The notes below the pieces were generated by a model, which was not told where the DNA came from, did not search any database, and saw only the letters and a program-made list of their open reading frames with translations. Below, piece by piece: positions 19,353-28,116 of a stretch of DNA of 64,000 nt. Position numbers and translations under genes: made by a program. How positions within the stretch are numbered: the stretch's first letter is position 1; every line of letters begins with the position of its first letter. The DNA is from WRGT01 sp964450405 (GTDB taxonomy: Bacteria; Spirochaetota; UBA4802; UBA5550): the NCBI GenBank assembly GCA_964450405.1, contig CAYVCQ010000002.1, positions 388,945 to 452,944 of the forward strand, given 5' to 3'.

Positions 19353-19356
19353 TGTT

Positions 19357-19926
19357 TTACTCCAGGTGCTTTGCGGAGAAAAATTTCTGCAGAAATACAG
19401 GATAAAAAGTTTTACTTGGCTGAATTAAATAAATGAAAATACATAAAATTATCCAGATAGCAAAAATAACCTGCAGGTAGCCTTTAACATTATTGCTCTC
19501 CGGTACAACATTGTTTGCCTGATTCTCTGATTTATTTAAATCAAAAACCCTCTGCTTTACAGTAAGAATTCCCGATGATTCCATATTTTCCCGCAAAAGA
19601 GCCAGCTCCTGAATAAGCACTTTTATCTGTTTTGTATGCATCGATATTCTCACCAGACTATCAAGAATTAGAAAAGAAATAAGGCCGAAAAAAATAACTG
19701 CAAGAATAACAAGCATCTCGCGGTCAGTCAGTGCCGAAGTATAACTGATCAATGGGAGCATTCCCCATAGAAGCACCATGAAAATCGCGAATACTTCTGC
19801 CAAAAGCCATCTTACAGTTATATGAGCATTAAGTCTCCCTGAACGCAATAGATGCAGAGTATAAAACACCAGAATGCCTAAAAAGCCGACACAAATGCCG
19901 CGCACAATTAATGAAAAAGAGGTCAT
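19357..19926 (-). CDS. DUF2304 small membrane protein
   Basis: A 189-residue protein with three N-terminal membrane segments (~6-26, ~40-60, ~70-90), a short charged helix with LIQELALLRENME, and one C-terminal segment. This is the layout of DUF2304 proteins, usually encoded next to DPM-like GT2 enzymes. It overlaps the upstream GT2 gene by four bases (ATGA). A helper or flippase-like role for the lipid-linked sugar is inferred from gene pairing. Confidence 0.65.
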   Translation of the reverse strand: MTSFSLIVRGICVGFLGILVFYTLHLLRSGRLNAHITVRWLLAEVFAIFMVLLWGMLPLISYTSALTDREMLVILAVIFFGLISFLILDSLVRISMHTKQIKVLIQELALLRENMESSGILTVKQRVFDLNKSENQANNVVPESNNVKGYLQVIFAIWIILCIFIYLIQPSKTFYPVFLQKFFSAKHLE

Positions 19927-20633
19927 ATATTTTTTCCTCCAGGTTTTTTAAAAACAAGTCCCATAAAACCGATAATTACTCTAATGGGATACATTGCCGC
20001 CCGAGTTATTGTAAACAGAGATTGGCCTGTTACTCTTCCACGCATTTTAACCGGAACTTCCTTAATTCGGAAGCCCATTTGATGCAGTAAAAGCAAAGCT
20101 TCCGCTTCAGGATGATCAACCGGATATTCCTTTGAAAAAAAAGTAAACGATTTTCTGTTAAGGGCTCGAAATCCGGAGGTAGTATCATGAATACGCAAAC
20201 CTGTAAACAGAGCAAGTATGCCTGTGGAAAAATACATACCCATGCGTCTTGCAAAAGGTGTTTTGTAATCCCGATCAGGAGACTCCGGAACATAACGCGA
20301 ACCTACTACACAATCAGCTTCATCCGCCAGGATAGGAGCTAGTATTGCCGGAATCCATTCCGGGGAATGCTGTCCATCTCCATCAACCTGAATTACTATA
20401 TCGTAACCATTACGTACTGCATATAGAAAACCGGTTTGCACCCCTCCACCAATCCCGAGATTAACCGGCAATGAAAGAACTGGAATACCCGATGATCGGG
20501 CAACTGCAGCTGAATTGTCCGATGATGAATCATCCACTACAACAGCATCGTATCCAGCATTCTTAACTTCATTAAGTAATACCGGTAAGCTTTTTTCTTC
20601 ATTAAATGCGGGGATAATAATAAGAACTTTCAT
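19923..20633 (-). CDS. DPM-like GT2 glycosyltransferase
   Basis: A 236-residue GT-A enzyme of the dolichyl/polyprenyl-phosphate mannose synthase group: IIPAFNEEKSL, VVVDDSSSDNS, IQVDGDGQHSPEW (DxD), and TSGFRALNRKS. There is no C-terminal membrane pair; the adjacent DUF2304 protein may supply the membrane part. It likely moves a sugar from a nucleotide to polyprenyl phosphate on the cytoplasmic face. Base composition from here to ~21.9 kb looks visibly richer in G+C than the first 19 kb. Confidence 0.8.
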   Translation of the reverse strand: MKVLIIIPAFNEEKSLPVLLNEVKNAGYDAVVVDDSSSDNSAAVARSSGIPVLSLPVNLGIGGGVQTGFLYAVRNGYDIVIQVDGDGQHSPEWIPAILAPILADEADCVVGSRYVPESPDRDYKTPFARRMGMYFSTGILALFTGLRIHDTTSGFRALNRKSFTFFSKEYPVDHPEAEALLLLHQMGFRIKEVPVKMRGRVTGQSLFTITRAAMYPIRVIIGFMGLVFKKPGGKNI

Positions 20634-20731
20634 AAATTTTTACCGGCGGTATTCATTAAATATTCCTTGAAACAAAAATTAGCATCTCATTTATTATATT
20701 TAAATTTCAACATATTGGTATGCGGAAATAA

Positions 20732-21922
20732 TCATCTTCTATATGCTTCAAATACTTTATACATCGCCTCTGCCACATCATCCACATCACGATTTGTCAT
20801 TGCCGGGTATAAAGGTAAAGTTAGAATACGATCATACTCGCCCTCCGCTACAGGCCACTGCCCCTTGCGATAACCAAGATTTAAATAATGAGTCATCCAC
20901 GGAATAGGTATGTAATGCACATTTACACCAATGTTTTCAGCACGTAAAGCTGAAAACACCTGCTCTCTAGGAACAGATATTGTGTCCAGATTCAGCCGTA
21001 CAATATATAAATGCCACGCTGAAGTGCATCCTTCACGCTCTTCCGGTAATTGAAGCATTGGTAATTCTTTTAATAATTCATTATATTTTGATACGATATC
21101 ACGCCTACGTGACAGCCATCCATCAAGCTTAGTCAGCTGACTTTGTCCAAGTGCGCAATTTATATCAGGTATACGATAATTAAAACCAAGAGTAAGTACA
21201 TCATATGCCCAGGAATTAGCTGCACCTCGTGAATGCAGGTCAAGATCAATCCCATGATGACGAAAGGAACGCATTGTTTTTGCAAATGAGGGATCATTAG
21301 TTAAAACTGCACCCCCTTCTCCGGTAGTAATATGCTTAACAGGATGAAAACTCAAAGTAGTAAACTGCTGTAAAGTACCCACCTGCCGACCGGAGAAAGT
21401 TGCACCAAGTGAATGAGCCGCATCTTCAATAACGGGAATACCATGTTGATCTGCAATTTTCTTTAGAAACTCATGATCACATGGATGACCTGCAAAGTCA
21501 ACAGCTACAATTGCACGGGTTCTGGAGGTTATCTTTTTTTCAACATCTTCAGGGTCAATATTAAGGGTATCAGGACTAAGATCACAAAAAACTGGGATTC
21601 CTTTCTGGTACAAGACGCAGTTTGCACTCGCCACAAAAGAAATAGCCGGCACGATAACTTCATCATTTTCGCGAATGCCCGCTGTATAAACAGCAGCATG
21701 AAGAGCAGCGGTTCCGGTATTCACAGCCACCGCATATCCTGCTCCAGTATATTTACATAAAGCATTTTCAAAATCCGAAACCGCAGGTCCAGTGGTTAGC
21801 CAATCGCTGCGAAGAACATTATCTACTGCCTTTATGTCTGCTTCATCAACACTCTGAGCAGAATACCTGAGCATGGATTGCCGAACAGGTTTACCGCCAT
21901 TTAATGCCAAAATTGAGGTCAT
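20732..21922 (-). CDS. DegT/DnrJ aminotransferase, PseC-like
   Basis: A 396-residue PLP enzyme with the Schiff-base lysine K196 in SFHPVKHITTGEGG and EDAAHSLGA upstream. RSDWLTTGP near residue 40 and the HPVKHITTGEGG form match PseC, the UDP-4-keto-6-deoxy-HexNAc C4 aminotransferase. No other pseudaminic acid gene (PseB, PseF, PseG, PseI) is present, so it more likely makes a 4-amino-4,6-dideoxy sugar, perhaps from the FnlA product or an imported pool, for the adjacent lipid-linked module. Confidence 0.8.
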   Translation of the reverse strand: MTSILALNGGKPVRQSMLRYSAQSVDEADIKAVDNVLRSDWLTTGPAVSDFENALCKYTGAGYAVAVNTGTAALHAAVYTAGIRENDEVIVPAISFVASANCVLYQKGIPVFCDLSPDTLNIDPEDVEKKITSRTRAIVAVDFAGHPCDHEFLKKIADQHGIPVIEDAAHSLGATFSGRQVGTLQQFTTLSFHPVKHITTGEGGAVLTNDPSFAKTMRSFRHHGIDLDLHSRGAANSWAYDVLTLGFNYRIPDINCALGQSQLTKLDGWLSRRRDIVSKYNELLKELPMLQLPEEREGCTSAWHLYIVRLNLDTISVPREQVFSALRAENIGVNVHYIPIPWMTHYLNLGYRKGQWPVAEGEYDRILTLPLYPAMTNRDVDDVAEAMYKVFEAYRR

Positions 21923-21984
21923 TTTTTAATGTCCTTTTTTATTATTTAAATCCCAACTTCTTTTGAAGCCGCAAAAATATAAAA

Positions 21985-22030
21985 GATATAAAAAAGCTGC
22001 ATTTCTATAAGTTAAACGAAGCAGCCATTT
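21985..22030 (-). terminator. Possible hairpin terminator
   Basis: On the minus strand a GGCTGC arm and a GCAGC arm flank a ~20-base loop and are followed by a T6 run. It lies ~115 bases after the SMR-like gene's stop. The stem is only five base pairs, so the call is weak. Confidence 0.3.
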
Positions 22031-22141
22031 TTAAATAAAAACTGTTTTAATGCATATAATTTTATCATACTATAAAAAATTCATGTCAACTCAATTAAGA
22101 TAAATTGAATTTCTATTCATTTAATGTTTTTTAGGATAGTT

Positions 22142-22507
22142 CTATCCCCTGCTAAGAACAAAAAGACCCATTACTATCAGTGCTAATCCTAAAACTTTTA
22201 TAATCCCGAGTGATTCATTAAAAAGAATCACCGCAAAAATACATGTCAACACTGCCAATCCACCTACAACAATAGGGTATGCATGAGACAATTCAAATTT
22301 CGTCATAGCAGCCATCCAGAATATAGAGGCTAAAAAGGCCGCAATAAAACCGCTCAGTATAAAAGGATCAAGCAGTAGTTTAAAAAGAAAATACATTTTA
22401 CTTTGAAATGCTTCGGGCAGTATTCCAAATTTTGCAACTCTCCATTTAATAACGAGCTGACTATAAACTACAAATACGACAGTCCCGGAAATATATAAAT
22501 ACCCCAT
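22142..22507 (-). CDS. SMR/EamA-type small membrane transporter (ArnE/ArnF-like)
   Basis: A 121-residue protein with four membrane helices and the SMR/EamA pattern: SHAYPIVVGGLAVLTCIFAVILFNE is split across helix 3 and 4, ending in a short VMGLFVLSRG. Single-unit proteins of this type include ArnE/ArnF, proposed flippases of amino-arabinose-phosphoundecaprenol. Near a PseC-like aminotransferase and a DPM-like GT2 gene, flipping of a lipid-linked amino sugar is plausible. A cation or drug exporter remains possible. Confidence 0.7.
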   Translation of the reverse strand: MGYLYISGTVVFVVYSQLVIKWRVAKFGILPEAFQSKMYFLFKLLLDPFILSGFIAAFLASIFWMAAMTKFELSHAYPIVVGGLAVLTCIFAVILFNESLGIIKVLGLALIVMGLFVLSRG

Positions 22508-22548
22508 ATAATCTTTACTCCTTTTATTTCTATTGATTATGGAAAAAA

Positions 22549-23421
22549 CTAATCTTCCACTTTACGGTAGACCAGCCGCATAGAGTCAAACAAATTGGCG
22601 GGTATACCAAAATTTCTGAAAACTTTTGGGAAATGAATATGTAATTTCAATCTCAACATAACTATTGCCTGCTTGATGATAAGATCAAAAGGAACAATTT
22701 TCCATGGGTAACTCTTATCAATTCGTATCATCCCATATCTCTGCATAATAATATCGAGACTTTCCTTAGTCAGATACCATAAATGACCCGGAGGGGCCAT
22801 TAATCTCCACGAAGATCCAGTCAACCGTGCTACCATAGAAGACCAATCTCCCGTTGTAAGTAAAAAAATTGCGCCTGGTTTAAGAGAATCACTTATTAAA
22901 CAAATCATATCTTCGAGATTATCAATATGCTCAATCACATCCAGCATAACCACGATATCAAATTTACCGAACTTCCGGCAAAAATCTTCAGTCAATACTC
23001 CTCTACTAACACTTGATAAGCCATTCATCAGGCAATGCTTCACAGCGCTCTCAGATATCTCAACACCATAAACATCATAGTAACGTCTTGCCTCTTGCAG
23101 AAAAAATCCATAAGCGCACCCGATCTCCAGACACTTCCCATTATCAGGACCAATTTTTTGTAGATATTTTACAGTTTTTTTAAATTCATTACGTAGTACT
23201 CTCTCACTACCGAGGTAGTCTATATAAGATTCTTCATATTCTCCAGAAAAATATTTTTCTGTATAATACTTTTCCGGTTCAAAATCCATGGCTATTGCAC
23301 GTCCAACACCACATTTGTTACAACGGAATATTGGAATATTATTCTTAAAATAAACTAAACTATGAGTACGTTCGCTCGAACAAACCTGGCAATAAAAATC
23401 TTCTTCTGGATAAGATGGCAT
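22549..23421 (-). CDS. SAM-dependent methyltransferase with N-terminal zinc-ribbon
   Basis: A 290-residue protein. Two Cys pairs (FYCQVCSS and FRCNKCG, residues ~9-37) form a probable zinc ribbon, then the methyltransferase motif I GKCLEIGCAYGFFL and post-I YGVEIS, with VVMLDVIEHIDNL as the acidic loop. This architecture is common among sugar C- or O-methyltransferases of deoxysugar and LPS clusters. The substrate is unknown. Confidence 0.75.
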   Translation of the reverse strand: MPSYPEEDFYCQVCSSERTHSLVYFKNNIPIFRCNKCGVGRAIAMDFEPEKYYTEKYFSGEYEESYIDYLGSERVLRNEFKKTVKYLQKIGPDNGKCLEIGCAYGFFLQEARRYYDVYGVEISESAVKHCLMNGLSSVSRGVLTEDFCRKFGKFDIVVMLDVIEHIDNLEDMICLISDSLKPGAIFLLTTGDWSSMVARLTGSSWRLMAPPGHLWYLTKESLDIIMQRYGMIRIDKSYPWKIVPFDLIIKQAIVMLRLKLHIHFPKVFRNFGIPANLFDSMRLVYRKVED

Positions 23422-23507
23422 TTTATAATAACCCGTAATTATTGATAATATTTAAAGCTCAAAGAATAATATTTTTTTAACATTCATAAAAAATTTACAG
23501 ATGGATT

Positions 23508-23966
23508 TCAAAAAACATTTAAAGCATAAACATCTGTTTTTACATCATCATATATTATTTGCTCAAAAAATTCATACCCGCATTTTTCAAAGTATTTTTT
23601 TGAACCAACATTATCAGCCTTGATCAGGGCTTTAACCTTGGATATATTCTTATTTTTTTTACAAAGCAATAGTGCATTCCTCATCATTTCTAATCCATAA
23701 CCTTTCCCCCTGTATAAAGAGGAAATACTGACTGAAACTATTGCCTGCATATCCGTTATCTTAAATCTTATTTGACCTACAAGTACATCATTCTCAATTG
23801 CGACTAAAAACAATGTATCCCCATCAGCTAATTGCTTTTTAAACCACTCCTGATGTTCATGAAAAGGGATTGAAAAAGGATTAAAAGAATACTTTCTTAC
23901 CTCTGGATCATTCGATAAATTATATACATTCTCTTCGTCAGAAGAATCAGCAAGCCTGAGTATCAT
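23508..23966 (-). CDS. GNAT acetyltransferase, PseH-like
   Basis: A 152-residue GNAT. The acetyl-CoA loop is YRGKGYGLEMM (R/QxxGxG/A), with LRLADSSDEENVYNLSNDPEVR at the N-terminus split over the first helix and KYFEKCGYEF near the end. NDPEVRKYSF...HEHQEWF is the form seen in PseH and GNAT domains associated with PseG. Together with the PseC-like gene it may acetylate a 4-amino sugar. Confidence 0.72.
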   Translation of the reverse strand: MILRLADSSDEENVYNLSNDPEVRKYSFNPFSIPFHEHQEWFKKQLADGDTLFLVAIENDVLVGQIRFKITDMQAIVSVSISSLYRGKGYGLEMMRNALLLCKKNKNISKVKALIKADNVGSKKYFEKCGYEFFEQIIYDDVKTDVYALNVF

Positions 23967-24133
23967 TATTTTTTATAACTCCAAACTATAAATATTATTG
24001 ATGCTTTCTATTTTTTTCAATTTTAATAAAAGCATCTATTTTTACATTGAAGCTTAAATTTTTTAAAATAACTTTTTCCAATTGTTTCATTCTGCCTGAT
24101 TGAAAAATATTTCTAATAATTTTATTTAAATTA

Positions 24134-25393
24134 TTACAGCCTGCCATCTACCGCGAAATCAAAGAATGACTTTATATCATACACAACACCATTTTCTGTT
24201 AAATGTTTATCAATCGTAAAATCTTTAAATTCAGAATGTGAAACAGCCAATATGATTGCACAATATCCTTCCTTTAGCAAATCAGCCTGATTATTAATGA
24301 TTCTTAGTTGATATTCTTCGAATACCTCATCTTCATATGCTACTGGATCAAAAATATCGACACCACAACCAAACTCTTTTAATTCATCAATAAGATCTAT
24401 TACTTTTGAATTTCTTGAATCCGGACAATTTTCTTTGAAAGTTACTCCAAGAACAAGAACTTTGTCGCCGGAAATTTTATTTCCTTTTTTAATCATTAAC
24501 TTAACAACCTGACCGGCTACGTATTTCCCCATATTATCATTCATTCTTCGTCCGGCCAGAATTATTTCCGGGTAATATCCAAGTTCCTGAGCCTTATGAG
24601 TTAGATAAAAAGGATCAACACCTATACAGTGGCCCCCGACAAGACCAGGTGTGAATGGTAAGAAATTCCATTTAGTAGATGCAGCCTTCAACACTTCCGT
24701 AGTATCTATATTCATTCTATTAAAGATTAGTGCCAGTTCATTTACAAATGCTATATTGATATCTCTCTGTGAATTTTCTATTACTTTGGCAGCTTCTGCT
24801 ACTTTTATACTAGGTGCAAGATATGTACCAGCCGTAATAATGCTTTTATAAACATTATCAATTTTAATAGCTATTTCCGGTGTTGAGCCGCTCGTCACCT
24901 TTATAATTCTTGTAACACTGTGTTCATTATCTCCCGGATTGATTCTTTCAGGGCTAAAACCGACAAAAAACTCCTGATTATATTTTAGACCTGATATTTT
25001 TTCAAGTAAAGGAACACACTCTTCTTCTGTCGCTCCAGGATAAACAGTAGATTCATAAACAACTATATCTCCTGATTTCAAAACACCAGCAACTGATTTA
25101 GTAGCACTCAGCACATAGGACATATCAGGTTTTTTATTTTTATCTATTGGTGTAGGTGCAGTAATAATGTAAAAATTTGAGCCCGCTGCTTCTTTAATAT
25201 CTTCAATATACTTCAGTTTTGATAATCCTATTTCATCTTTTGAATACTGCAATGTTCTATCAATGCCCATTCGAAGTTCATCAATTTTTCTTTTACTAAT
25301 ATCAAATCCATAAGTAGGATATTTTTTACTGAATTCAACCGCTAATGGTAAACCTACATATCCGAGTCCGACAACAGTAATTATCTCTTTCAT
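24134..25393 (-). CDS. UDP-N-acetyl-hexosamine 6-dehydrogenase, TviB/WbpO type
   Basis: A 419-residue nucleotide-sugar dehydrogenase. GLGYVGLPLAVEF is the NAD loop, and the catalytic Cys lies in GGHCIGVDPFYLTHKA. SQRDINIAFVNELALIFNR and WNFLPFTPGLVGG place it with TviB/WbpO/WbpA-like enzymes acting on UDP-GlcNAc or UDP-GalNAc. It would supply UDP-HexNAcA to the wbpB-wbpE-wbpD enzymes 19 kb downstream, or to the 4-epimerase and AsnB-like genes nearby. Start ATG at 25393 has GGAG six bases upstream. Confidence 0.87.
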   Translation of the reverse strand: MKEIITVVGLGYVGLPLAVEFSKKYPTYGFDISKRKIDELRMGIDRTLQYSKDEIGLSKLKYIEDIKEAAGSNFYIITAPTPIDKNKKPDMSYVLSATKSVAGVLKSGDIVVYESTVYPGATEEECVPLLEKISGLKYNQEFFVGFSPERINPGDNEHSVTRIIKVTSGSTPEIAIKIDNVYKSIITAGTYLAPSIKVAEAAKVIENSQRDINIAFVNELALIFNRMNIDTTEVLKAASTKWNFLPFTPGLVGGHCIGVDPFYLTHKAQELGYYPEIILAGRRMNDNMGKYVAGQVVKLMIKKGNKISGDKVLVLGVTFKENCPDSRNSKVIDLIDELKEFGCGVDIFDPVAYEDEVFEEYQLRIINNQADLLKEGYCAIILAVSHSEFKDFTIDKHLTENGVVYDIKSFFDFAVDGRL

Positions 25394-25854
25394 TTAAAAC
25401 TCCATTATTTAATTTTACAGACCATAATATATAAACAAAAACTAAAAAAAAGAAGAGTAGAACTTCAAAATAAAAAATCAAGAAGTAATTTACAGATTAG
25501 GTACAACCCGAATCTGTATTTGAAAAAAACTTTCTTACCTATTCACAAAAGCCAATATCAATCATTAAATAATGGTTCTTATTTACTCGCGAATGATTTT
25601 TATTTGAATAAATCTCCTGCACACATTTTATCCATAATACGCTGTATAATCTTTCTGCTGCAAGAGAAAACTGAGACACTAATACTGTAAAGTCAATTAT
25701 ATATCTTTGCATTACGGTGTTATCTGCTGATACAATCATGACTAAATGTACATATTTTATAATTGAGTGATTGTTCAAACAAATAAGCTTAATTCAACTA
25801 TTCAATCAATGCGCGATGATATAATAACATCAACATCTCAATAATTATTTTTTA
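25394..25854. other. Intergenic stretch, no gene supported
   Basis: About 460 AT-rich bases upstream of the 6-dehydrogenase gene. A 79-codon minus-strand frame (25539-25778) has no recognisable domain and no convincing ribosome site, and is not called. The part next to the dehydrogenase probably holds its promoter; only a TATATT-like element near 25430 is visible. Confidence 0.4.
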
Positions 25855-27018
25855 TTATATTTTATTGAACATGGACTTGTAGTAATCTAATAAATTCTTC
25901 TTAATTATTTTTCTATCACCGATCTTTAATAACAATTCTATATTTTCTGAAGAAATAGAATCAGCAATTTGATCATCATTCATTGCAAGTACAATAGCCT
26001 CTGCAATTTCTTCCGGATACAGATTTCTTGCATAGATTGCATTTTTCATATTAATCACTATATCAGTAAATGTTTCAAGAGGTGATATAATTGGTACAGC
26101 TCCAGTCCCCATAGCTTCATATAAACTATTTGGAATCCCATCTGATAATGTAGGCGCGAGAAGTATCCTCGACTTTTTCATTATATCTAATAATTCATCT
26201 TGAGGAATTCTATCATATGTTATAGAGGAATTTTTTATTTCATCAGGTAAATAATTAAACCACATCTGTGTTTCCGGTATCATCGCGGTCATGATAATTC
26301 TACATGGTTTTATTCTGTCCCATGCTATCTTCAAGGCTTCATATACCGGCAAAGCTTTTGAGAACTGACACTCATAAGCTTTTGGCCATAAAATTATTCT
26401 TTCTCGTTTGGAAACAGGGAATAGAACATTAGCTCTCATGTCTTCGATATCGATTCCACCTGAACCTGGAACAAACCCAAAAGATGGAATTTTATTTTCT
26501 GCCAATCCAAGTTCAACTGCTAAACGATAGTGTAAATTACTGTCAGCAATGAAGCCATCGCAATTAATAATAATTTCACGATTTAATGCCTCCGGCAAAT
26601 AACCTTTTAAGGATAATTCTGAACCTCTTGAAGTATGTATCCAGATGAAATTTTTTTCTTCAATTTTTTTCAGAGTTTCATGAAGTATATATCCGGCTGA
26701 ATCAAAGCCTAATGTATGAATCAAATCGGGTTTATGTTTTTTAATTATTTTTTTTAAATAATTAACATCATCTTTAAAATAATCATTTGTTTTTAAGGGT
26801 GTAAATATCTTTGATAATAACCGGACAATGCGTTTTAATATTAATGATAAATAGCTTTCTGAAACAGAAAAATATCTCATTTTTAAATTATCCGGAGTGA
26901 GTGAACCATTGATACCATATAACATAACTTCAAAATCAGATACGCTCAATAAATCGATCCAAGATAAGGTATGAGTACTATGTGCCAATGCAATGAATAA
27001 AATTCGGCTTTTATGCAT
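25855..27018 (-). CDS. GT4-type glycosyltransferase
   Basis: A 387-residue GT-B enzyme paralogous to 14652-15824: same opening (ILFIALAHSTHTLSWI), PGSGGIDIEDM before the linker, and the donor loop LSDGIPNSLYEAMGTGAVPI. It is 11 bases downstream of a UDP-glucuronate 4-epimerase gene, so transfer of a hexuronic acid or hexosaminuronic acid is a reasonable guess. Confidence 0.78.
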   Translation of the reverse strand: MHKSRILFIALAHSTHTLSWIDLLSVSDFEVMLYGINGSLTPDNLKMRYFSVSESYLSLILKRIVRLLSKIFTPLKTNDYFKDDVNYLKKIIKKHKPDLIHTLGFDSAGYILHETLKKIEEKNFIWIHTSRGSELSLKGYLPEALNREIIINCDGFIADSNLHYRLAVELGLAENKIPSFGFVPGSGGIDIEDMRANVLFPVSKRERIILWPKAYECQFSKALPVYEALKIAWDRIKPCRIIMTAMIPETQMWFNYLPDEIKNSSITYDRIPQDELLDIMKKSRILLAPTLSDGIPNSLYEAMGTGAVPIISPLETFTDIVINMKNAIYARNLYPEEIAEAIVLAMNDDQIADSISSENIELLLKIGDRKIIKKNLLDYYKSMFNKI

Positions 27019-27029
27019 CTTTTATCCTA

Positions 27030-28085
27030 TCAACAAACATTATAATATGATTTATACCATTTAATAAAACATCTAATTCCATCTGCTACTGAGGTATTCG
27101 GTTTATAATGAATATAATTCATTAAATCTGAAACATCCGCCCAGGAAGCAGCTACATCACCCGGCTGCATTGGTAAAAAAATTTTTTCAGCTTTTTTACC
27201 CAATTCGTTCTCTATAATTTCAATAAAATCCAATAACCTTACAGGTGAATTATTCCCGATATTAAAAATTTTGTACGGTGCCGGAGAAGTTGAAGGACAA
27301 GGATCAAATCCTGACCATTCTGGATCTGATTTTGGAATGCAATCAATGACCCTGCAAATGCCTTCAACAATGTCATCTATATAAGTAAAGTCCCTCTTCA
27401 TTTCTCCGTTATTATAAACATCGATGGGCTTGTTTTCAATTATAGCCTTTGTAAATAAAAAAAGAGCCATATCCGGCCTCCCCCATGGACCATATACAGA
27501 AAAAAATCTGAGCCCTGTTGTGGGCAAATTAAAAAGATTACTATATGTGTGAGCCATTAGCTCATTCGATTTTTTACTTGCAGCGTATAAACTGATAGGA
27601 TGGTCAACATTATCTGAAGTTGAAAAAGGCATTTTAGCATTTAAACCATATACGGACGAAGAACTGGCATATACAAGGTGATTCACATCATAATTTCTGC
27701 AGGCCTCTAATATATTTAAAAAACCGAGCATATTACTTTCAACATACACTCTAGGATGTGTCAAAGAATATCTAACACCTGCTTGAGCAGCTAAATTGCA
27801 CACCCGATCAAATTTTTCTTTCTTAAATAATTCATCAATTGCGGGATTATCCTCCAGCTTGATTTTCACAAATCGATAATTTAAATATTTAGATGAATGT
27901 ACAACTTTGCCATAATCAATATTATCTATGTTAATGCCACATTCCAAAAGTCTGCTGTATTTAAGTTTAACATCGTAGTAATCATTTATACAATCCAATC
28001 CAACAATTTCATGTCCATCACGGATAAGTCTATTTACTAGATGATATCCGATAAATCCAGCTGCTCCAGTAACTAATATTTTCAT
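27030..28085 (-). CDS. UDP-glucuronate 4-epimerase family protein (copy 1)
   Basis: A 351-residue extended SDR. GAAGFIGYH is the NAD loop, ASSSSVYG and YAASKK (YxxxK) form the active site, and GINDYYD-type and GRPDMALF segments match the GAE/LspL group that converts UDP-GlcA to UDP-GalA. Some members act on UDP-GlcNAcA. A close paralogue lies at 60869-61921 and is richer in G+C, so the two have different recent histories. Confidence 0.83.
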   Translation of the reverse strand: MKILVTGAAGFIGYHLVNRLIRDGHEIVGLDCINDYYDVKLKYSRLLECGINIDNIDYGKVVHSSKYLNYRFVKIKLEDNPAIDELFKKEKFDRVCNLAAQAGVRYSLTHPRVYVESNMLGFLNILEACRNYDVNHLVYASSSSVYGLNAKMPFSTSDNVDHPISLYAASKKSNELMAHTYSNLFNLPTTGLRFFSVYGPWGRPDMALFLFTKAIIENKPIDVYNNGEMKRDFTYIDDIVEGICRVIDCIPKSDPEWSGFDPCPSTSPAPYKIFNIGNNSPVRLLDFIEIIENELGKKAEKIFLPMQPGDVAASWADVSDLMNYIHYKPNTSVADGIRCFIKWYKSYYNVC

Positions 28086-28116
28086 TTAATTCCTCATAAA
28101 AAAGATAATTCAACTT

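Noticed and set aside
20732..21922. Pseudaminic acid pathway
   Set aside because: Only a PseC-like aminotransferase and a PseH-like GNAT are present; PseB, PseF, PseG and PseI are not, so the pathway is not supported.
25539..25778. 79-codon minus-strand frame
   Set aside because: No recognisable domain, no good ribosome site and biased composition; probably chance.
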